Counted from the stretch's first letter, positions 7,556-17,185 are shown. The stretch is DNA of 64,000 nt from Oxobacter pfennigii (GCF_001317355.1 NZ_LKET01000035.1:1-64000); one strand, 5' to 3'. The notes: generated by a model from the sequence alone, not told the origin. Numbers and translations are program-made.

Positions 7556-9316
7556 ATGGAACAGGATGTAAATGAAGTAAAAGAGGAAAATAATAGGTCC
7601 TATTGGTATAATTTTTCCGGAGAAAAACTTCCTGGCAGTAAAGAATTTAACCCGGGATATATTTCGGTTCGCATAACGTTAGTTTATATGTTTTTAGGAG
7701 CCTTGTGGATTTTATTATCGGACAAGGTGTTGGAAATGATAATTTCAGACAAGCAGGCATTGATACGTATAAGCATGTTAAAAGGATGGATATATGTAGT
7801 TGTCACCGGGATTTTGATTTTTGCCCTTATATATCCTGCTTTAAAAAAGATTAAAGCAAACGAAGAGAAGATAATCGAAAGCTACCAGGAATTAACTTCT
7901 ACCTATGAAGAATTGGAAGCAGCCCATGAAGAAATTGCAGCATCTGAAGAAGAACTTCGCAGTCAATTTGATTCACTTATGGACAGTGAAAAGAAGCTCA
8001 CAGAGAGTGAAGACAAGCTTCATCACATGGCTTATCATGACATATTGACCGGCCTTCCCAACCGCTGGGCACTGGATGAGAATTTTGGGAGAATCTTTGC
8101 CAACAGCGTTTTCGTAAGCGGAGCCCTTTTTTTCATAGACCTTGATAATTTTAAATTTATAAATGACTCAATGGGCCACTCTTTTGGAGATGAATTGATT
8201 AAATCCACCGGAGAGAGATTGAAAGAGCTGCTGCTTGATAAAGGAACTGTTTACAGGCTGGGTGGAGACGAATTCATTGTTGTTTTGGAGAACATTGAAA
8301 AGCAGGAAGATGCTGAGAGATTTGCCGCTCAAATTCTAATGGGATTTAAGAAGCCTTTCAAAGTAGGTGAAAAAGAACTTCATGTAAATATAAGCATTGG
8401 AGTTTCATTGTATCCTTATCATGGAATGGACAGCAATGAGCTGTTAAGATGTGCTGATATTGCAATGTACAAAGCCAAAGAATCCGGCAGAAGCCGCTAT
8501 GTGGTCTATACCCAGCCTATGAATGAAATGGTTGCAGAAAGGGCTTTGATTGAAAAGAATTTGCGTACAGCCCTTGAGAATGATGAATTTGAACTCTATT
8601 ATCAGCCACAGCTGGAAATAAAAAAAGGAGCAATTACAGGCTTAGAAGCATTGTTAAGGTGGAAAAGCAAGGAATTGGGGTATGTTTCTCCTTTAAAATT
8701 TATAAAAATTGCAGAAGACACTCAATTAATCATGCCCATTGGTGAATGGGTTTTAAATAAAGCCTGTTTATTTTTAAAAAAGCTTCATGACCAGGGAGAA
8801 GATGATATTAATATTGCAGTAAACATTTCAATGCTGCAGCTTCTGCAGGATGACTTTGCTGATGTGGTGCTTAAAATTACAGAGTCTCATGGCCTTAATC
8901 CTGAATTTTTGGAGCTCGAAGTTACTGAATCGGTCTTGATGGAGTCTTATTCTGCAATAGAAGGAAAACTTAAGCTTTTATGCAGCAAAGGAGTAAAAAT
9001 AGCTCTTGATGATTTTGGTAAAGGTTATTCCTCCTTGAGCTACTTAAAGCTTTTGCCTATCAGTACATTAAAAATAGACAAATCCTTTATAGACAGCATC
9101 TCCACGGAAAGCGAGGACAAGGCTTTGACAGGACAGATAGTCATGATGGGCCGGACCATGGGCTTAAATGTAGTTGCGGAAGGCGTGGAAACTTTAGAAC
9201 AGCTGGAATATCTGAACAAATATAAATGTCATAAAATACAAGGGAATTATTTCAGCAAACCCTTGCCGGAAAAAGACGCAGAAATGCTGATAATAAGAGG
9301 CGACGTTGCTCGCTGA
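7556..9316 (+). CDS. Membrane GGDEF-EAL bifunctional c-di-GMP enzyme
   Basis: A 586-residue protein. Two transmembrane segments at about 36-60 and 75-97 are followed by a Glu-rich coiled coil (about 100-155), a GGDEF domain (about 158-320) and an EAL domain (about 330-580). The cyclase signature is intact (RLGGDEFIVV). The phosphodiesterase residues are also present: GLEALLRW, LDDFGKGYSSL, LKIDKSFI and VAEGVET. One deviation is QGNYFSKPLP where QGYLFSKPLP is usual. Both making and breaking c-di-GMP are therefore possible. The short periplasmic loop offers little room for a sensor. It is followed 14 bp later by a second cyclase gene. Confidence 0.93.
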   Translation: MEQDVNEVKEENNRSYWYNFSGEKLPGSKEFNPGYISVRITLVYMFLGALWILLSDKVLEMIISDKQALIRISMLKGWIYVVVTGILIFALIYPALKKIKANEEKIIESYQELTSTYEELEAAHEEIAASEEELRSQFDSLMDSEKKLTESEDKLHHMAYHDILTGLPNRWALDENFGRIFANSVFVSGALFFIDLDNFKFINDSMGHSFGDELIKSTGERLKELLLDKGTVYRLGGDEFIVVLENIEKQEDAERFAAQILMGFKKPFKVGEKELHVNISIGVSLYPYHGMDSNELLRCADIAMYKAKESGRSRYVVYTQPMNEMVAERALIEKNLRTALENDEFELYYQPQLEIKKGAITGLEALLRWKSKELGYVSPLKFIKIAEDTQLIMPIGEWVLNKACLFLKKLHDQGEDDINIAVNISMLQLLQDDFADVVLKITESHGLNPEFLELEVTESVLMESYSAIEGKLKLLCSKGVKIALDDFGKGYSSLSYLKLLPISTLKIDKSFIDSISTESEDKALTGQIVMMGRTMGLNVVAEGVETLEQLEYLNKYKCHKIQGNYFSKPLPEKDAEMLIIRGDVAR

Positions 9317-9330
9317 TAAAGGATGAGATT

Positions 9331-10218
9331 ATGAGTGAGTTGGAAAGTTTATTAGACAAGCTTCATATTTTTGAAAAAATGTATAATGCCATGCGGATTG
9401 TTGACCCTGTCAGAAAAACTGTGCTGGAGCTTAAAAATGGCGATTTAAGCTACGGAGAGCATCCCTGCTTTGACATATGGATGAAAAATGCTATCTGTGA
9501 CAATTGCATTTCCATGAGGGCATTTATTGAAAATGATACGGTTTTTAAAATAGAAAGCATGGGGGATAAAATATATATGGTCACTGCGGTGCCTGTGAAT
9601 GTCATGGCAAGAAAACTGATAGTTGAGCTTTTGAAAGAAACCACCCAAAACCTGGTGTTTGGTGATGCTCAGCACGGCCAGGATGTGAGGATTTTTACCA
9701 TGATTGAGCATATGAATAGGGTAGCTGTAAAGGACGCACTGACAGAGGTATTCAACAGAAGGTATATAAATGAAAGGCTGCCTGTAGACCTTTTAAATGC
9801 ATACGCCAAGGATGAGCCTTTGTCTATAATATTTGCCGATTTGGACTTTTTTAAAAAAGTCAATGATACTTACGGGCACATGGCAGGTGATGCAGTGCTT
9901 AAAGAATTTGCTGGTTTACTGGATCAGCATATAAGTAAAGACAAAGATTGGGTGGCAAGGTACGGCGGCGAGGAGTTTATGCTCTGCCTTACAAATACCC
10001 ATAAAAGTGCTGCAGTTGAAGTGGCGGAGAGAATACGCAAAAGCATGGAGAATAAGGTATTTACAGTAGGTTCAAATTCTATTAGCATTACCTGCAGTTT
10101 TGGAGTCCATACAATAGATGAAAACAGCCGGGATGCTACTGCAGATGAAGTTATTGAACTGGTTGACAAAAAGTTGTATGAGGCAAAACGCCTGGGAAGG
10201 AACAGAGTAGTTTATTAA
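9331..10218 (+). CDS. Diguanylate cyclase with N-terminal Cys-rich sensor
   Basis: A 295-residue cytosolic protein. Residues 1-120 form a PAS-like sensor with cysteines at 46, 56 and 59 (C-x9-C-x2-C). Residues 130-295 form a GGDEF domain with the active motif ARYGGEEFML and the ADLDFFKKVNDTYGH metal/substrate motif. The product would be c-di-GMP. The three closely spaced cysteines could bind a metal, a cluster or heme, or act as a thiol redox switch, which would suit an anaerobe. This is inference. It sits 14 bp after the GGDEF-EAL gene and 50 bp before a CheX-like gene, probably in one operon. Confidence 0.92.
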   Translation: MSELESLLDKLHIFEKMYNAMRIVDPVRKTVLELKNGDLSYGEHPCFDIWMKNAICDNCISMRAFIENDTVFKIESMGDKIYMVTAVPVNVMARKLIVELLKETTQNLVFGDAQHGQDVRIFTMIEHMNRVAVKDALTEVFNRRYINERLPVDLLNAYAKDEPLSIIFADLDFFKKVNDTYGHMAGDAVLKEFAGLLDQHISKDKDWVARYGGEEFMLCLTNTHKSAAVEVAERIRKSMENKVFTVGSNSISITCSFGVHTIDENSRDATADEVIELVDKKLYEAKRLGRNRVVY

Positions 10219-10268
10219 TAAAATGCTTTATTATACAAATGATAATGACGTGAAATGAGGAAAATAAC

Positions 10269-10727
10269 ATGAAAGTAGAAAATATCAATCCATTTATACA
10301 GGCTTCAGTTTCGATCTTGAAGGCTTTGTGCAATGTTGATGTTTCATTGGGGAAGGTATATGTAAAGAATCATCCATATCAGGCGGAACAGATAAATATT
10401 ATCGTAGGTGTCGTAGGAGATATAAAAGGGCAGGTATGCTTTGAATTATCTAAAGATACGGCGAAGAACATAGCTTCAGCCATGATGGGCGGCATGATGA
10501 TTGCCGAGCTTGATGAAATAAGCAAAAGCGCCATTTCGGAAATGGGAAATATGATTATGGGAAATGCCTGCAGTGTTTTCGGGGATAAATCCGTACATAT
10601 CGATATTACCCCGCCCTACCTTATGACTGGTGAAAATATAGAAATTTCCAACAAGCTGCCCACGGTTGCCATACCATTGACCTTGGAAGCCTCTGGTACA
10701 ATGACTATAAATGTTACCATGGGGTGA
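10269..10727 (+). CDS. CheX-like chemotaxis phosphatase family protein
   Basis: A 152-residue protein with the CheX/CheC fold. The catalytic-helix pattern ExxN is present as SEMGNMIMGNA (E91, N94), preceded by the MMGGMMIAELDE turn. Characterised CheX proteins dephosphorylate CheY-P. The gene starts at ATG 10269 after TGAGGAAAA. It follows two c-di-GMP enzymes, so it may adjust a receiver protein involved in surface behaviour. No che genes are in the window and the partner is unknown. Confidence 0.85.
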   Translation: MKVENINPFIQASVSILKALCNVDVSLGKVYVKNHPYQAEQINIIVGVVGDIKGQVCFELSKDTAKNIASAMMGGMMIAELDEISKSAISEMGNMIMGNACSVFGDKSVHIDITPPYLMTGENIEISNKLPTVAIPLTLEASGTMTINVTMG

Positions 10728-10843
10728 TGATTGGTTTTTATTGTTACAGTTTTTTTTCATAAGTGCCGCAATTTTGTCACACATTATGCAAATAATAGTG
10801 AGGACAGGATAAAATCCTGAATAAAATGGAGGTGCTATGAAGA

Positions 10844-11227
10844 ATGCGAAGAAAAATTTGTTATGCAATTACTGCTGCCATACTGACGGTATTTGTGTCA
10901 TCTACGGCAGCACTGGCAGCGGAAGAGAAAGGCTTGCCATCTTCGGATGCTCCGAAAATCAATCAGCAGGTAAAGCTGACTGATGCTCAAAAAAATGAAT
11001 TAAAGGCCATTTCTGAAAAAATGTATGAATTGAAAAAAGAAATGATTAAGAAGTACAGCGAATTTGGTATCATAACAAAAGAGCAGGCTGAAAAAAAGCT
11101 TAAAAGACTGGAAGAAATTCAAAAGAAAATAGAAGAAAACGGCTATATGCCAATGCAGCATAAGAATATGAAAAAGTATGATAAGGATAAACACGATAAA
11201 GAAACACCTAAAAAAGATTGTGACTAA
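10844..11227 (+). CDS. Secreted DUF2680 (YckD-like) protein
   Basis: A 127-residue protein with a clear signal peptide (positively charged start, hydrophobic 7-20, AALAAEE cleavage region). A DUF2680/YckD segment at about 43-95 follows (LTDAQKNELKAISEKMYELK ... FGIITKEQAEKKLKRLEEI), then a short Lys/His-rich tail. The function of the family is unknown. ATG 10844 lies 10 nt after GGAGG. An ATG at 10837 is in another frame and too close. The tail HDKETPKKDCD could bind metal ions, but this is speculative. Confidence 0.85.
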   Translation: MRRKICYAITAAILTVFVSSTAALAAEEKGLPSSDAPKINQQVKLTDAQKNELKAISEKMYELKKEMIKKYSEFGIITKEQAEKKLKRLEEIQKKIEENGYMPMQHKNMKKYDKDKHDKETPKKDCD

Positions 11228-11247
11228 GATACTCAAATAATTTTTTA

Positions 11248-11286
11248 CAATGAAGAAGGAAGCATCTTATGCTTCCTTCTTCATTG
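11248..11286. terminator. Perfect 18-bp inverted repeat between convergent genes
   Basis: 11248-11265 and 11269-11286 are exact inverted copies with a 3-base loop. The last codons and stop of the histidine kinase on the minus strand lie inside the right arm. Neither side has a good T-tract after the stem, so this is a transcript-end hairpin rather than a textbook terminator. Confidence 0.65.
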
Positions 11287-13057
11287 TAAATTCAAACCGG
11301 GTACCTTTGTTTTGTTCACTTTCAACCCATATATGCTGGCCATGAAGCTCGATTATGTTTTTGGCAATGGAAAGTCCTAATCCCGTGCCGGAATTCTTAT
11401 TTGTCCTTGATTTATCAACTTTGTAAAACCTATCCCATATATATGGGATATCTTCTTTAGGTATGCCTAATCCTGAATCTTCTATGGATATTCTGACTGC
11501 ATCCCCTTCTTCAAAAAGGCTTATTTCTATTTTACCGTATCTTTCAGTGAATTTAATGGCGTTATCTATAAATATTATTATGAGCTGTTCCAATCTGTCG
11601 CCGTCAGCCGAAACAAAAAGGGAATCTTTAGGTTTATTGAAGGCAAACTTAATCTCTTTTGAATCAAACTGAGGCTTGAATTTAGCCGACACATTGGATA
11701 TCAATTCCGTAATATCAACCCTTTGTATGTCAAGGACCACCTTGCCCGCCTGGAATCTGCTCAAATCCAGAAGATCATTTATTAGCTTTTCAAGGCGCAG
11801 AGTTTCGCTTCGGATTATGGTATGGTATTTTAAAATGGTCTTATCATCCTCTACAGTACCGTCAATCAAAGGTTCAATAAATCCTCTTATGGAAGTAAGC
11901 GGTGTTCGCAGTTCATGGGAGACGTTGGCTACAAAATCCCTTCTCATTTTTTCCAGCTTCACCGATTCGCTGATATCCTGCAAAAGTATTATAACTCCGT
12001 AAATATGTCCGTCCTTATATTTCAGAGGAGACATAATTATGCTGACAATTCTTCCTTCACTTGTCTCTTTCTCGTAAGTGATACTTTTGCCGTTTTGCAA
12101 GACATCGGAGGCATTTTTAAAAATATCCCCTCCATATATGTCATCTTTTAAAACAGGGGAAGACTTCTTTATATCAAGTAAATGTAGCGCCGCCGGGTTT
12201 ATATGAATTATGTTAAGGCTTAAATCAAGGGCAATAAGCCCTTCCTCCATGCTGTATAAAATATCCGAGAGCTTGCTTTTTTCATTATTTAAATCCCCGA
12301 TGGTGTCCTTTAATTTTTCCGTAAGATAATTAAAGGAGGATGCCAGGCTTCCTATTTCGTCCTTCCGGGATATACTGAGCTTTTGAGAATAGTTGCCTTC
12401 TGCCACATCCCGGGCAGCCTTTGATATGGTATGGATTGGCCTTGACAGTGTCCTGGAAATGAAAAAAGCTGTAATAAGAGAAAAAGCCAGGGCGGCTAAA
12501 CTTGCAAAAACCAAAAGCGCAGTAGCCTTGTTTAAAATTTCATTGACCCCTGTAACGGGAGAACTCAATACAATAGCTCCTATTATGGTAGGGATATAAT
12601 CAGTGTTATATATGGGAATGCCCACGGTTATCATAGGCTCATTAAAGAAAATGCTGTAACCGCTTTTAGATACTGTAGAGCCTCTCAATATCTGTGCAAT
12701 GTCAGAGTCATCAAAAATTGTGGCCCTTTTAAGCAGCGGAAGGGGCGGTATATTATAGCCCTTTGGCCTGTAGCTGAAGTTTAAAAAATTTCCTGATTTA
12801 TCGACTATAAGGGTGCGGGAATCTACAACGGCATCTATGGAATTTAAGACATATGCAAAAGTGCCTTCATCTATGTTGTGGTTTAAATAATCCCTGGACA
12901 ATTCAACAATCCTGTTGCCTTTGCTTTTAAGTTCAATTTCTTTTTGTTCCGTCAGGTAATTTTCCAAGAGGCCGGAAAAAAGTACTCCTATGGAAAAAAT
13001 GGCTATTAATATGGTAACAATAAATGAAATAATCAGCCTTGAAAATATGGATTTCAT
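11267..13057 (-). CDS. PhoR/WalK-type sensor histidine kinase
   Basis: A 596-residue kinase. TM1 is at about 8-30 and TM2 at 179-200, with an extracytoplasmic sensing domain of about 145 residues. HAMP (203-255), PAS (262-360), HisKA with phospho-acceptor H381 (NVSHELRTPLTSI) and HATPase follow, with DNAIKFTE, DSGLGIP and GTGLGLSIAK all intact. It is separated by one base from the response regulator upstream and belongs to the same operon. The pair is transcribed away from the export operon at 14009, which it may control. The signal is unknown. Confidence 0.95.
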   Translation of the reverse strand: MKSIFSRLIISFIVTILIAIFSIGVLFSGLLENYLTEQKEIELKSKGNRIVELSRDYLNHNIDEGTFAYVLNSIDAVVDSRTLIVDKSGNFLNFSYRPKGYNIPPLPLLKRATIFDDSDIAQILRGSTVSKSGYSIFFNEPMITVGIPIYNTDYIPTIIGAIVLSSPVTGVNEILNKATALLVFASLAALAFSLITAFFISRTLSRPIHTISKAARDVAEGNYSQKLSISRKDEIGSLASSFNYLTEKLKDTIGDLNNEKSKLSDILYSMEEGLIALDLSLNIIHINPAALHLLDIKKSSPVLKDDIYGGDIFKNASDVLQNGKSITYEKETSEGRIVSIIMSPLKYKDGHIYGVIILLQDISESVKLEKMRRDFVANVSHELRTPLTSIRGFIEPLIDGTVEDDKTILKYHTIIRSETLRLEKLINDLLDLSRFQAGKVVLDIQRVDITELISNVSAKFKPQFDSKEIKFAFNKPKDSLFVSADGDRLEQLIIIFIDNAIKFTERYGKIEISLFEEGDAVRISIEDSGLGIPKEDIPYIWDRFYKVDKSRTNKNSGTGLGLSIAKNIIELHGQHIWVESEQNKGTRFEFTMKKEA

Positions 13058-13058
13058 G

Positions 13059-13742
13059 CTATTTCACCTCAAACTTGTATCCTACGCCCCACACCGTCTT
13101 AATATCCCAAGGTAAATCATCTTTAATATTAAGCTTTGCTCTTATTCTTTTGATATGGGTATCTACAGTGCGTGTTTCACCGGCATATTCATAGCCCCAC
13201 ACCAGCTCTAAAAGCTGTTCTCGGGTAAATACGCGATTTGGCTTGCTTGCAATAATCCATAGAATCTCAATTTCCTTGGATGTGCACTGTATGGGTGTAT
13301 CGTTTACCTTAACGGTATAATCGTTTAAATTAATCTCCAGTCCGGGATAGTTTAAAATCTTGTTTGAAGCGCCGGAGAAGTCTTCCACCCGCCGTAATAC
13401 CGCCTTAATTCTTGCGGCGACCTCCCTGGGGTTAAAAGGTTTTGTTATATAATCATCGGCTCCGATTTCCAATCCTAATATTTTATCTATATCTTCACCT
13501 TTTGCCGTAAGCATTATGATGGGAACCTTGCTCTCGCTTCTAATAGCCTTGCACACTTCCAAGCCATTTAATCCGGGCATCATTATGTCAAGTATTATCA
13601 CCGAAGGAGAGTGCTCCTTAAAAACTTTGATGGCATCTATTCCGTTATATGCCGAATATGTAAAGTAACCTTCTTTTTTAAGATAGAGGTTTAAAAACTC
13701 GTGAACATTTTCATCGTCATCTATAATAAGTACTGATTGCAT
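13059..13742 (-). CDS. OmpR/PhoB-family response regulator
   Basis: A 227-residue protein. The receiver domain (1-115) has acidic residues IDDDEN, the phosphorylated Asp in ILDIMMPG, Thr in MLTAKG and Lys in TKPF. The C-terminal winged helix (130-225) has SKEIEILWIIASKPNRVFTR and VDTHIKRIRAKL. It is the partner of the kinase 1 bp downstream. The divergent intergenic region contains a long inverted repeat that could be its binding region. Confidence 0.95.
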   Translation of the reverse strand: MQSVLIIDDDENVHEFLNLYLKKEGYFTYSAYNGIDAIKVFKEHSPSVIILDIMMPGLNGLEVCKAIRSESKVPIIMLTAKGEDIDKILGLEIGADDYITKPFNPREVAARIKAVLRRVEDFSGASNKILNYPGLEINLNDYTVKVNDTPIQCTSKEIEILWIIASKPNRVFTREQLLELVWGYEYAGETRTVDTHIKRIRAKLNIKDDLPWDIKTVWGVGYKFEVK

Positions 13743-13836
13743 TTTTCTCCCCTCCTATTACTTTATATTATATGTGTTTTATATTATATCAATAAAGCCT
13801 TTAACGAGAATTTTTGTTATACTATTTATAACAGAA

Positions 13837-13929
13837 AAATGTGGCAAAAGTATGGCGCTAAAATTTCAGCCGGAAAGCCAATTCAAATATTAAGATTTTT
13901 TGACAATTTGACATACTTTTGCCACATTT
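13837..13929. promoter_or_regulatory. 18-bp perfect inverted repeat with 57-bp spacer between the two-component genes and the export operon
   Basis: AAATGTGGCAAAAGTATG at 13837-13854 recurs exactly inverted at 13912-13929. The spacer contains two overlapping TTGACA hexamers at 13900-13905 and 13908-13913. The position between divergent transcription units suggests a paired operator or a small insertion-derived element. No gene lies in 13743-14008. Confidence 0.6.
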
Positions 13930-14008
13930 ATTACTTATCATTATTAGTAATTTAGTCTCTTGAATTATAAAATATATGATGAGTATAAATTAAGGAGGGA
14001 AGCAAAAA

Positions 14009-15967
14009 TTGAAGTTGAATCCAAAGGAAGGGCCCGTGGATATTTCTGCAGGAAGGATGAAAACCATAAACAAAAAAAACATAGCAATTATAGTGGTTAT
14101 ACTCATTGCGCTAATTGCAGCAGGCATAAAATTTCTGCCCGATATCATCAATAAAAGGTCAGCCTCCAATACGGACTATGATCTTAGGACTGACAGTGTT
14201 AAAAGGGGCGAGATAAGCACAAAAATATCCGGCTCCGGTTCAGTTAAATCATCCAACAGAGAAGAAGTTTACTCAAAAGTAGGTGCAACAATTAACAAGG
14301 TGTATTTTAAAGAGGGCGACAGGATACAAGCAGGGGATTTGCTGATGGAACTGGATAATTCCGATGCATTATTAACCGTTGAGAAAAACAGGAGCACCCT
14401 GACACAGACACAGTTAAGCCAGCAGAGCAATTTGGATGGTATAAATAGCCTCACTGTAGCAGCACCTTTTGATGGACAGGTTACCGACATATCTGTAAAA
14501 GAAGGCAGTGTTATTTCTAAAAACAGCGTAGTCTTAACCTTGGTTGACACATCGAAGCTTAAGCTTTTATTGGAATTCAGCAGTCCGGGAATTGCTGATG
14601 TCACCCCTGGAAAAAGTGCCATTGTATACATACAGGATTTCATGGAAATCGTTGAAGGCACAGTAACATATGTAAGCGCCACGCCTTATTCCTCACCATC
14701 TGGTGGAATACTCTACAGTGTGGAAATACAAATAGAAAACCCTGGTTCTTTGACTGAAGGGATGAAGGCCAGCGCCGAGATAGAAACCTCAGTTGGGCTT
14801 ATAACCAGTATAGACAGCTCAGAATTGGAATATACCAACAAGACAGAGTTAAAAACTGACGGAGGAACTGTTGATAAAGTACATGTAAAAGCCAAGCAAT
14901 ACGTAAATGAAGGACAGCTTTTAATCGAAATTGAGAATAAAGATCTGTTAAGCAGCCGTGATACCACGGACATAAAGCTTAAGGAGTTAAACGAACAGCT
15001 GGATTCCTCCATAAGGCAGCTTGATTACTATAAGATCTACTCTTCAACGGACGGTGTCATAATACAGCAGGAAGTAAATGAAGGGGATACCATAAAGGCA
15101 GCCGATTTGCTATGCGTTGTGGCAGATGATCAGAATATGGAGTTTTCAATAAATGTCGATGAGCTGGACATTGAAAAAATAGAAGTAGGCCAGACGGTGG
15201 ATGTTACAGTGGAAGCTCTTAGCGATACGGCAGTCAGGCCGTTAAATGGGCATGTATCAAAGATTGCCATGGAGGGAACCTCTTCAAACGGTGTAACTAC
15301 CTATCCTGTTACAATAAAGATAGACAAGACTGACAAGCTAAGGAGCGGCATGAATGCCGACGGAGATATATTTATAACCCGAAAAACCGATGTACTGCAT
15401 GTGCCCCTTCAAGCAATACAAAGGATAGGCGGCAGTACCTATGTAATGGTACAGGGTACGGCAGAGCAAATCGAAGAGATGAAGAAAAACGGCACATACA
15501 TTGATATTTTCGCTCAAAGGACACCCGGTGCCCAGGGGTCACCTGGAGGGAATTCCGGCGGTACCGGAAGCGGGAATAACGGAACTGGCAATCAAGGCAG
15601 CACCCAAGCAAGGCCTAATAATAGCGGTGCATCAAGCGGCAATACATCCCTTTCACAAGGAGGTCAGGGTAATTTTAATGCTGCATCCGGAAGTCAGGGA
15701 AGCAGCCGGCAAATCACAGGCAGCATAAGCTCAGCCTTAAGACAGTATCAGGAATATTATGAAAAAGCTTTTGCAATTCCCACCCCTGTTGAGATAGGTT
15801 TAAATGACGAAGACAATGTAGAAATAGTCAGCGGCCTTGAGGAAGGGGATATAGTCATACTTCCTCCGATGCAGTCAAACACGACACAACAGGGCACAAC
15901 AAATATGCAAAGACCACAGGGCGGTATGGCCGTACCAGCCGGCGGAGGAACAATGATCCGCAGATAG
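14009..15967 (+). CDS. MacA/HlyD-like adaptor subunit of an ABC exporter
   Basis: A 652-residue membrane-anchored adaptor. It starts with TTG 14009 after AAGGAGGG at 13992-13999. One N-terminal transmembrane helix at about 25-46 leads to an external part with two barrel-sandwich (lipoyl-like) halves in series, about 75-175 (VYSKVGATINKVYFKEGDRI) and about 285-380 (DGTVDK-like to EVNEGDTI). A beta-barrel region follows, then a Gly/Ser/Asn/Gln-rich linker (about 505-570) and a last beta segment. This is longer than typical MacA. The gene heads a four-gene operon with permease, SLH protein and ATPase. Confidence 0.88.
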   Translation: MKLNPKEGPVDISAGRMKTINKKNIAIIVVILIALIAAGIKFLPDIINKRSASNTDYDLRTDSVKRGEISTKISGSGSVKSSNREEVYSKVGATINKVYFKEGDRIQAGDLLMELDNSDALLTVEKNRSTLTQTQLSQQSNLDGINSLTVAAPFDGQVTDISVKEGSVISKNSVVLTLVDTSKLKLLLEFSSPGIADVTPGKSAIVYIQDFMEIVEGTVTYVSATPYSSPSGGILYSVEIQIENPGSLTEGMKASAEIETSVGLITSIDSSELEYTNKTELKTDGGTVDKVHVKAKQYVNEGQLLIEIENKDLLSSRDTTDIKLKELNEQLDSSIRQLDYYKIYSSTDGVIIQQEVNEGDTIKAADLLCVVADDQNMEFSINVDELDIEKIEVGQTVDVTVEALSDTAVRPLNGHVSKIAMEGTSSNGVTTYPVTIKIDKTDKLRSGMNADGDIFITRKTDVLHVPLQAIQRIGGSTYVMVQGTAEQIEEMKKNGTYIDIFAQRTPGAQGSPGGNSGGTGSGNNGTGNQGSTQARPNNSGASSGNTSLSQGGQGNFNAASGSQGSSRQITGSISSALRQYQEYYEKAFAIPTPVEIGLNDEDNVEIVSGLEEGDIVILPPMQSNTTQQGTTNMQRPQGGMAVPAGGGTMIRR

Positions 15968-15988
15968 CACTTAAAGGAGTGAGGGAAT

Positions 15989-17167
15989 TTGAATTTTTAT
16001 CAAGCATTTAAAATGGCAATAAAAAGCATACTTGGCGGCAAGGTGCGCTCATTCCTCACCATGCTGGGTGTAATCATCGGCGTTGGTGCGGTCATTTCCG
16101 CTGTTGCCTTTGCAGAAGGAAGTACCAAACAGATAACGGACTCCATACAAAGCCTGGGAAGCAATCTTATCCAGATTAACATAATGGGCAGAAACAGTAA
16201 CAGAAATGTGAGCTATGAGGACTTACAGAAGTTTGCGGAAGAAAACAGCGATGAAATAAGCGCTCTGGCGCCGCAAACCAATAGCAGCGTTACTGCCAAG
16301 GTAGGCACTAAAACCGTGAATACCAGCATAATAGGCACGGCTCCCGAGTACGAGCAGGTTAGGGATGTCCATGTTCAAAGCGGCAGGTTTCTTTTATCCT
16401 TTGATCTGGATTTCAATCAAAAGGTGGCGCTTATCGGTACTTATATTAGTAATGAATTGTTCGAAGGAGTTAATCCCATAGGTGAGAAAATAAAGCTTAA
16501 CGGTGAGGTTTTTACTGTGGTGGGGGTGTTGCAGGAAAAGGCGGGAAGCCAGCAGCAGTCTGACGACGACCAGATAATAATTCCTGTCACGGTTGCCCAG
16601 AGACTATTAAGGACCGGAGCCATAAGAAATTTTTCATTGAGGGCAGTTGACGGAGACATGGTGGACGGTTTAATGGAAAAGTTAAATGCCTTCCTGACGG
16701 GGGTATATAATGACAGTAATAGCTTCACGATATTTAATTCAGCTCAGATGCTGGAGACTTTAAATAGCGTGACAGGAACCATGATGGTTATTTTAGGCGG
16801 AATAGCGGCCATTTCCCTCATAGTCGGAGGAATAGGCATTATGAACATTATGCTGGTTTCGGTAACAGAGCGTACCAGGGAAATCGGCATAAGAAAGGCA
16901 ATAGGAGCTAAAAGAAAAGATATCCTTGTTCAGTTTCTCATAGAAGCTTTAATGGTTACAGGATTAGGTGGAATAATAGGAATTCTCTTGGGCATTTCGG
17001 TTATCAAATTCATAATCGGTGGATTCAAAATAGTCCCCGAGGTATATTCCGCCTTCTGGATTCTTCTATCCTTCGGAATATCTCTGATTATCGGCGTATT
17101 GTTCGGAATGTTTCCGGCCTACAAGGCTTCCAATCTTCATCCTATAGATGCTTTAAAATATGAATAG
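15989..17167 (+). CDS. MacB-type ABC transporter permease
   Basis: A 392-residue FtsX/MacB permease. TM1 is at about 20-42, followed by a periplasmic MacB-PCD domain at about 45-245. Three C-terminal transmembrane segments (about 275-300, 325-350 and 358-380) contain the VTERTREIGIRKAIGA coupling helix. The TTG start at 15989 follows AAGGAGTGAGGG. It works with the adaptor and the ATPase at 19162 to move a substrate, perhaps a peptide or envelope component, out of the membrane by a mechanotransmission cycle. The substrate is unknown. Confidence 0.92.
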   Translation: MNFYQAFKMAIKSILGGKVRSFLTMLGVIIGVGAVISAVAFAEGSTKQITDSIQSLGSNLIQINIMGRNSNRNVSYEDLQKFAEENSDEISALAPQTNSSVTAKVGTKTVNTSIIGTAPEYEQVRDVHVQSGRFLLSFDLDFNQKVALIGTYISNELFEGVNPIGEKIKLNGEVFTVVGVLQEKAGSQQQSDDDQIIIPVTVAQRLLRTGAIRNFSLRAVDGDMVDGLMEKLNAFLTGVYNDSNSFTIFNSAQMLETLNSVTGTMMVILGGIAAISLIVGGIGIMNIMLVSVTERTREIGIRKAIGAKRKDILVQFLIEALMVTGLGGIIGILLGISVIKFIIGGFKIVPEVYSAFWILLSFGISLIIGVLFGMFPAYKASNLHPIDALKYE

Positions 17168-17185
17168 ATAATTGGAGGGAGTGCA

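Noticed and set aside
10476-10868. 130-codon minus-strand frame over the CheX-like gene
   Set aside because: A shadow of a well-supported gene on the other strand, with no ribosome site.
13960-14154. Plus-strand frame overlapping the adaptor start
   Set aside because: A different frame from the clear adaptor gene. The ribosome site at 13992 fits the TTG at 14009.
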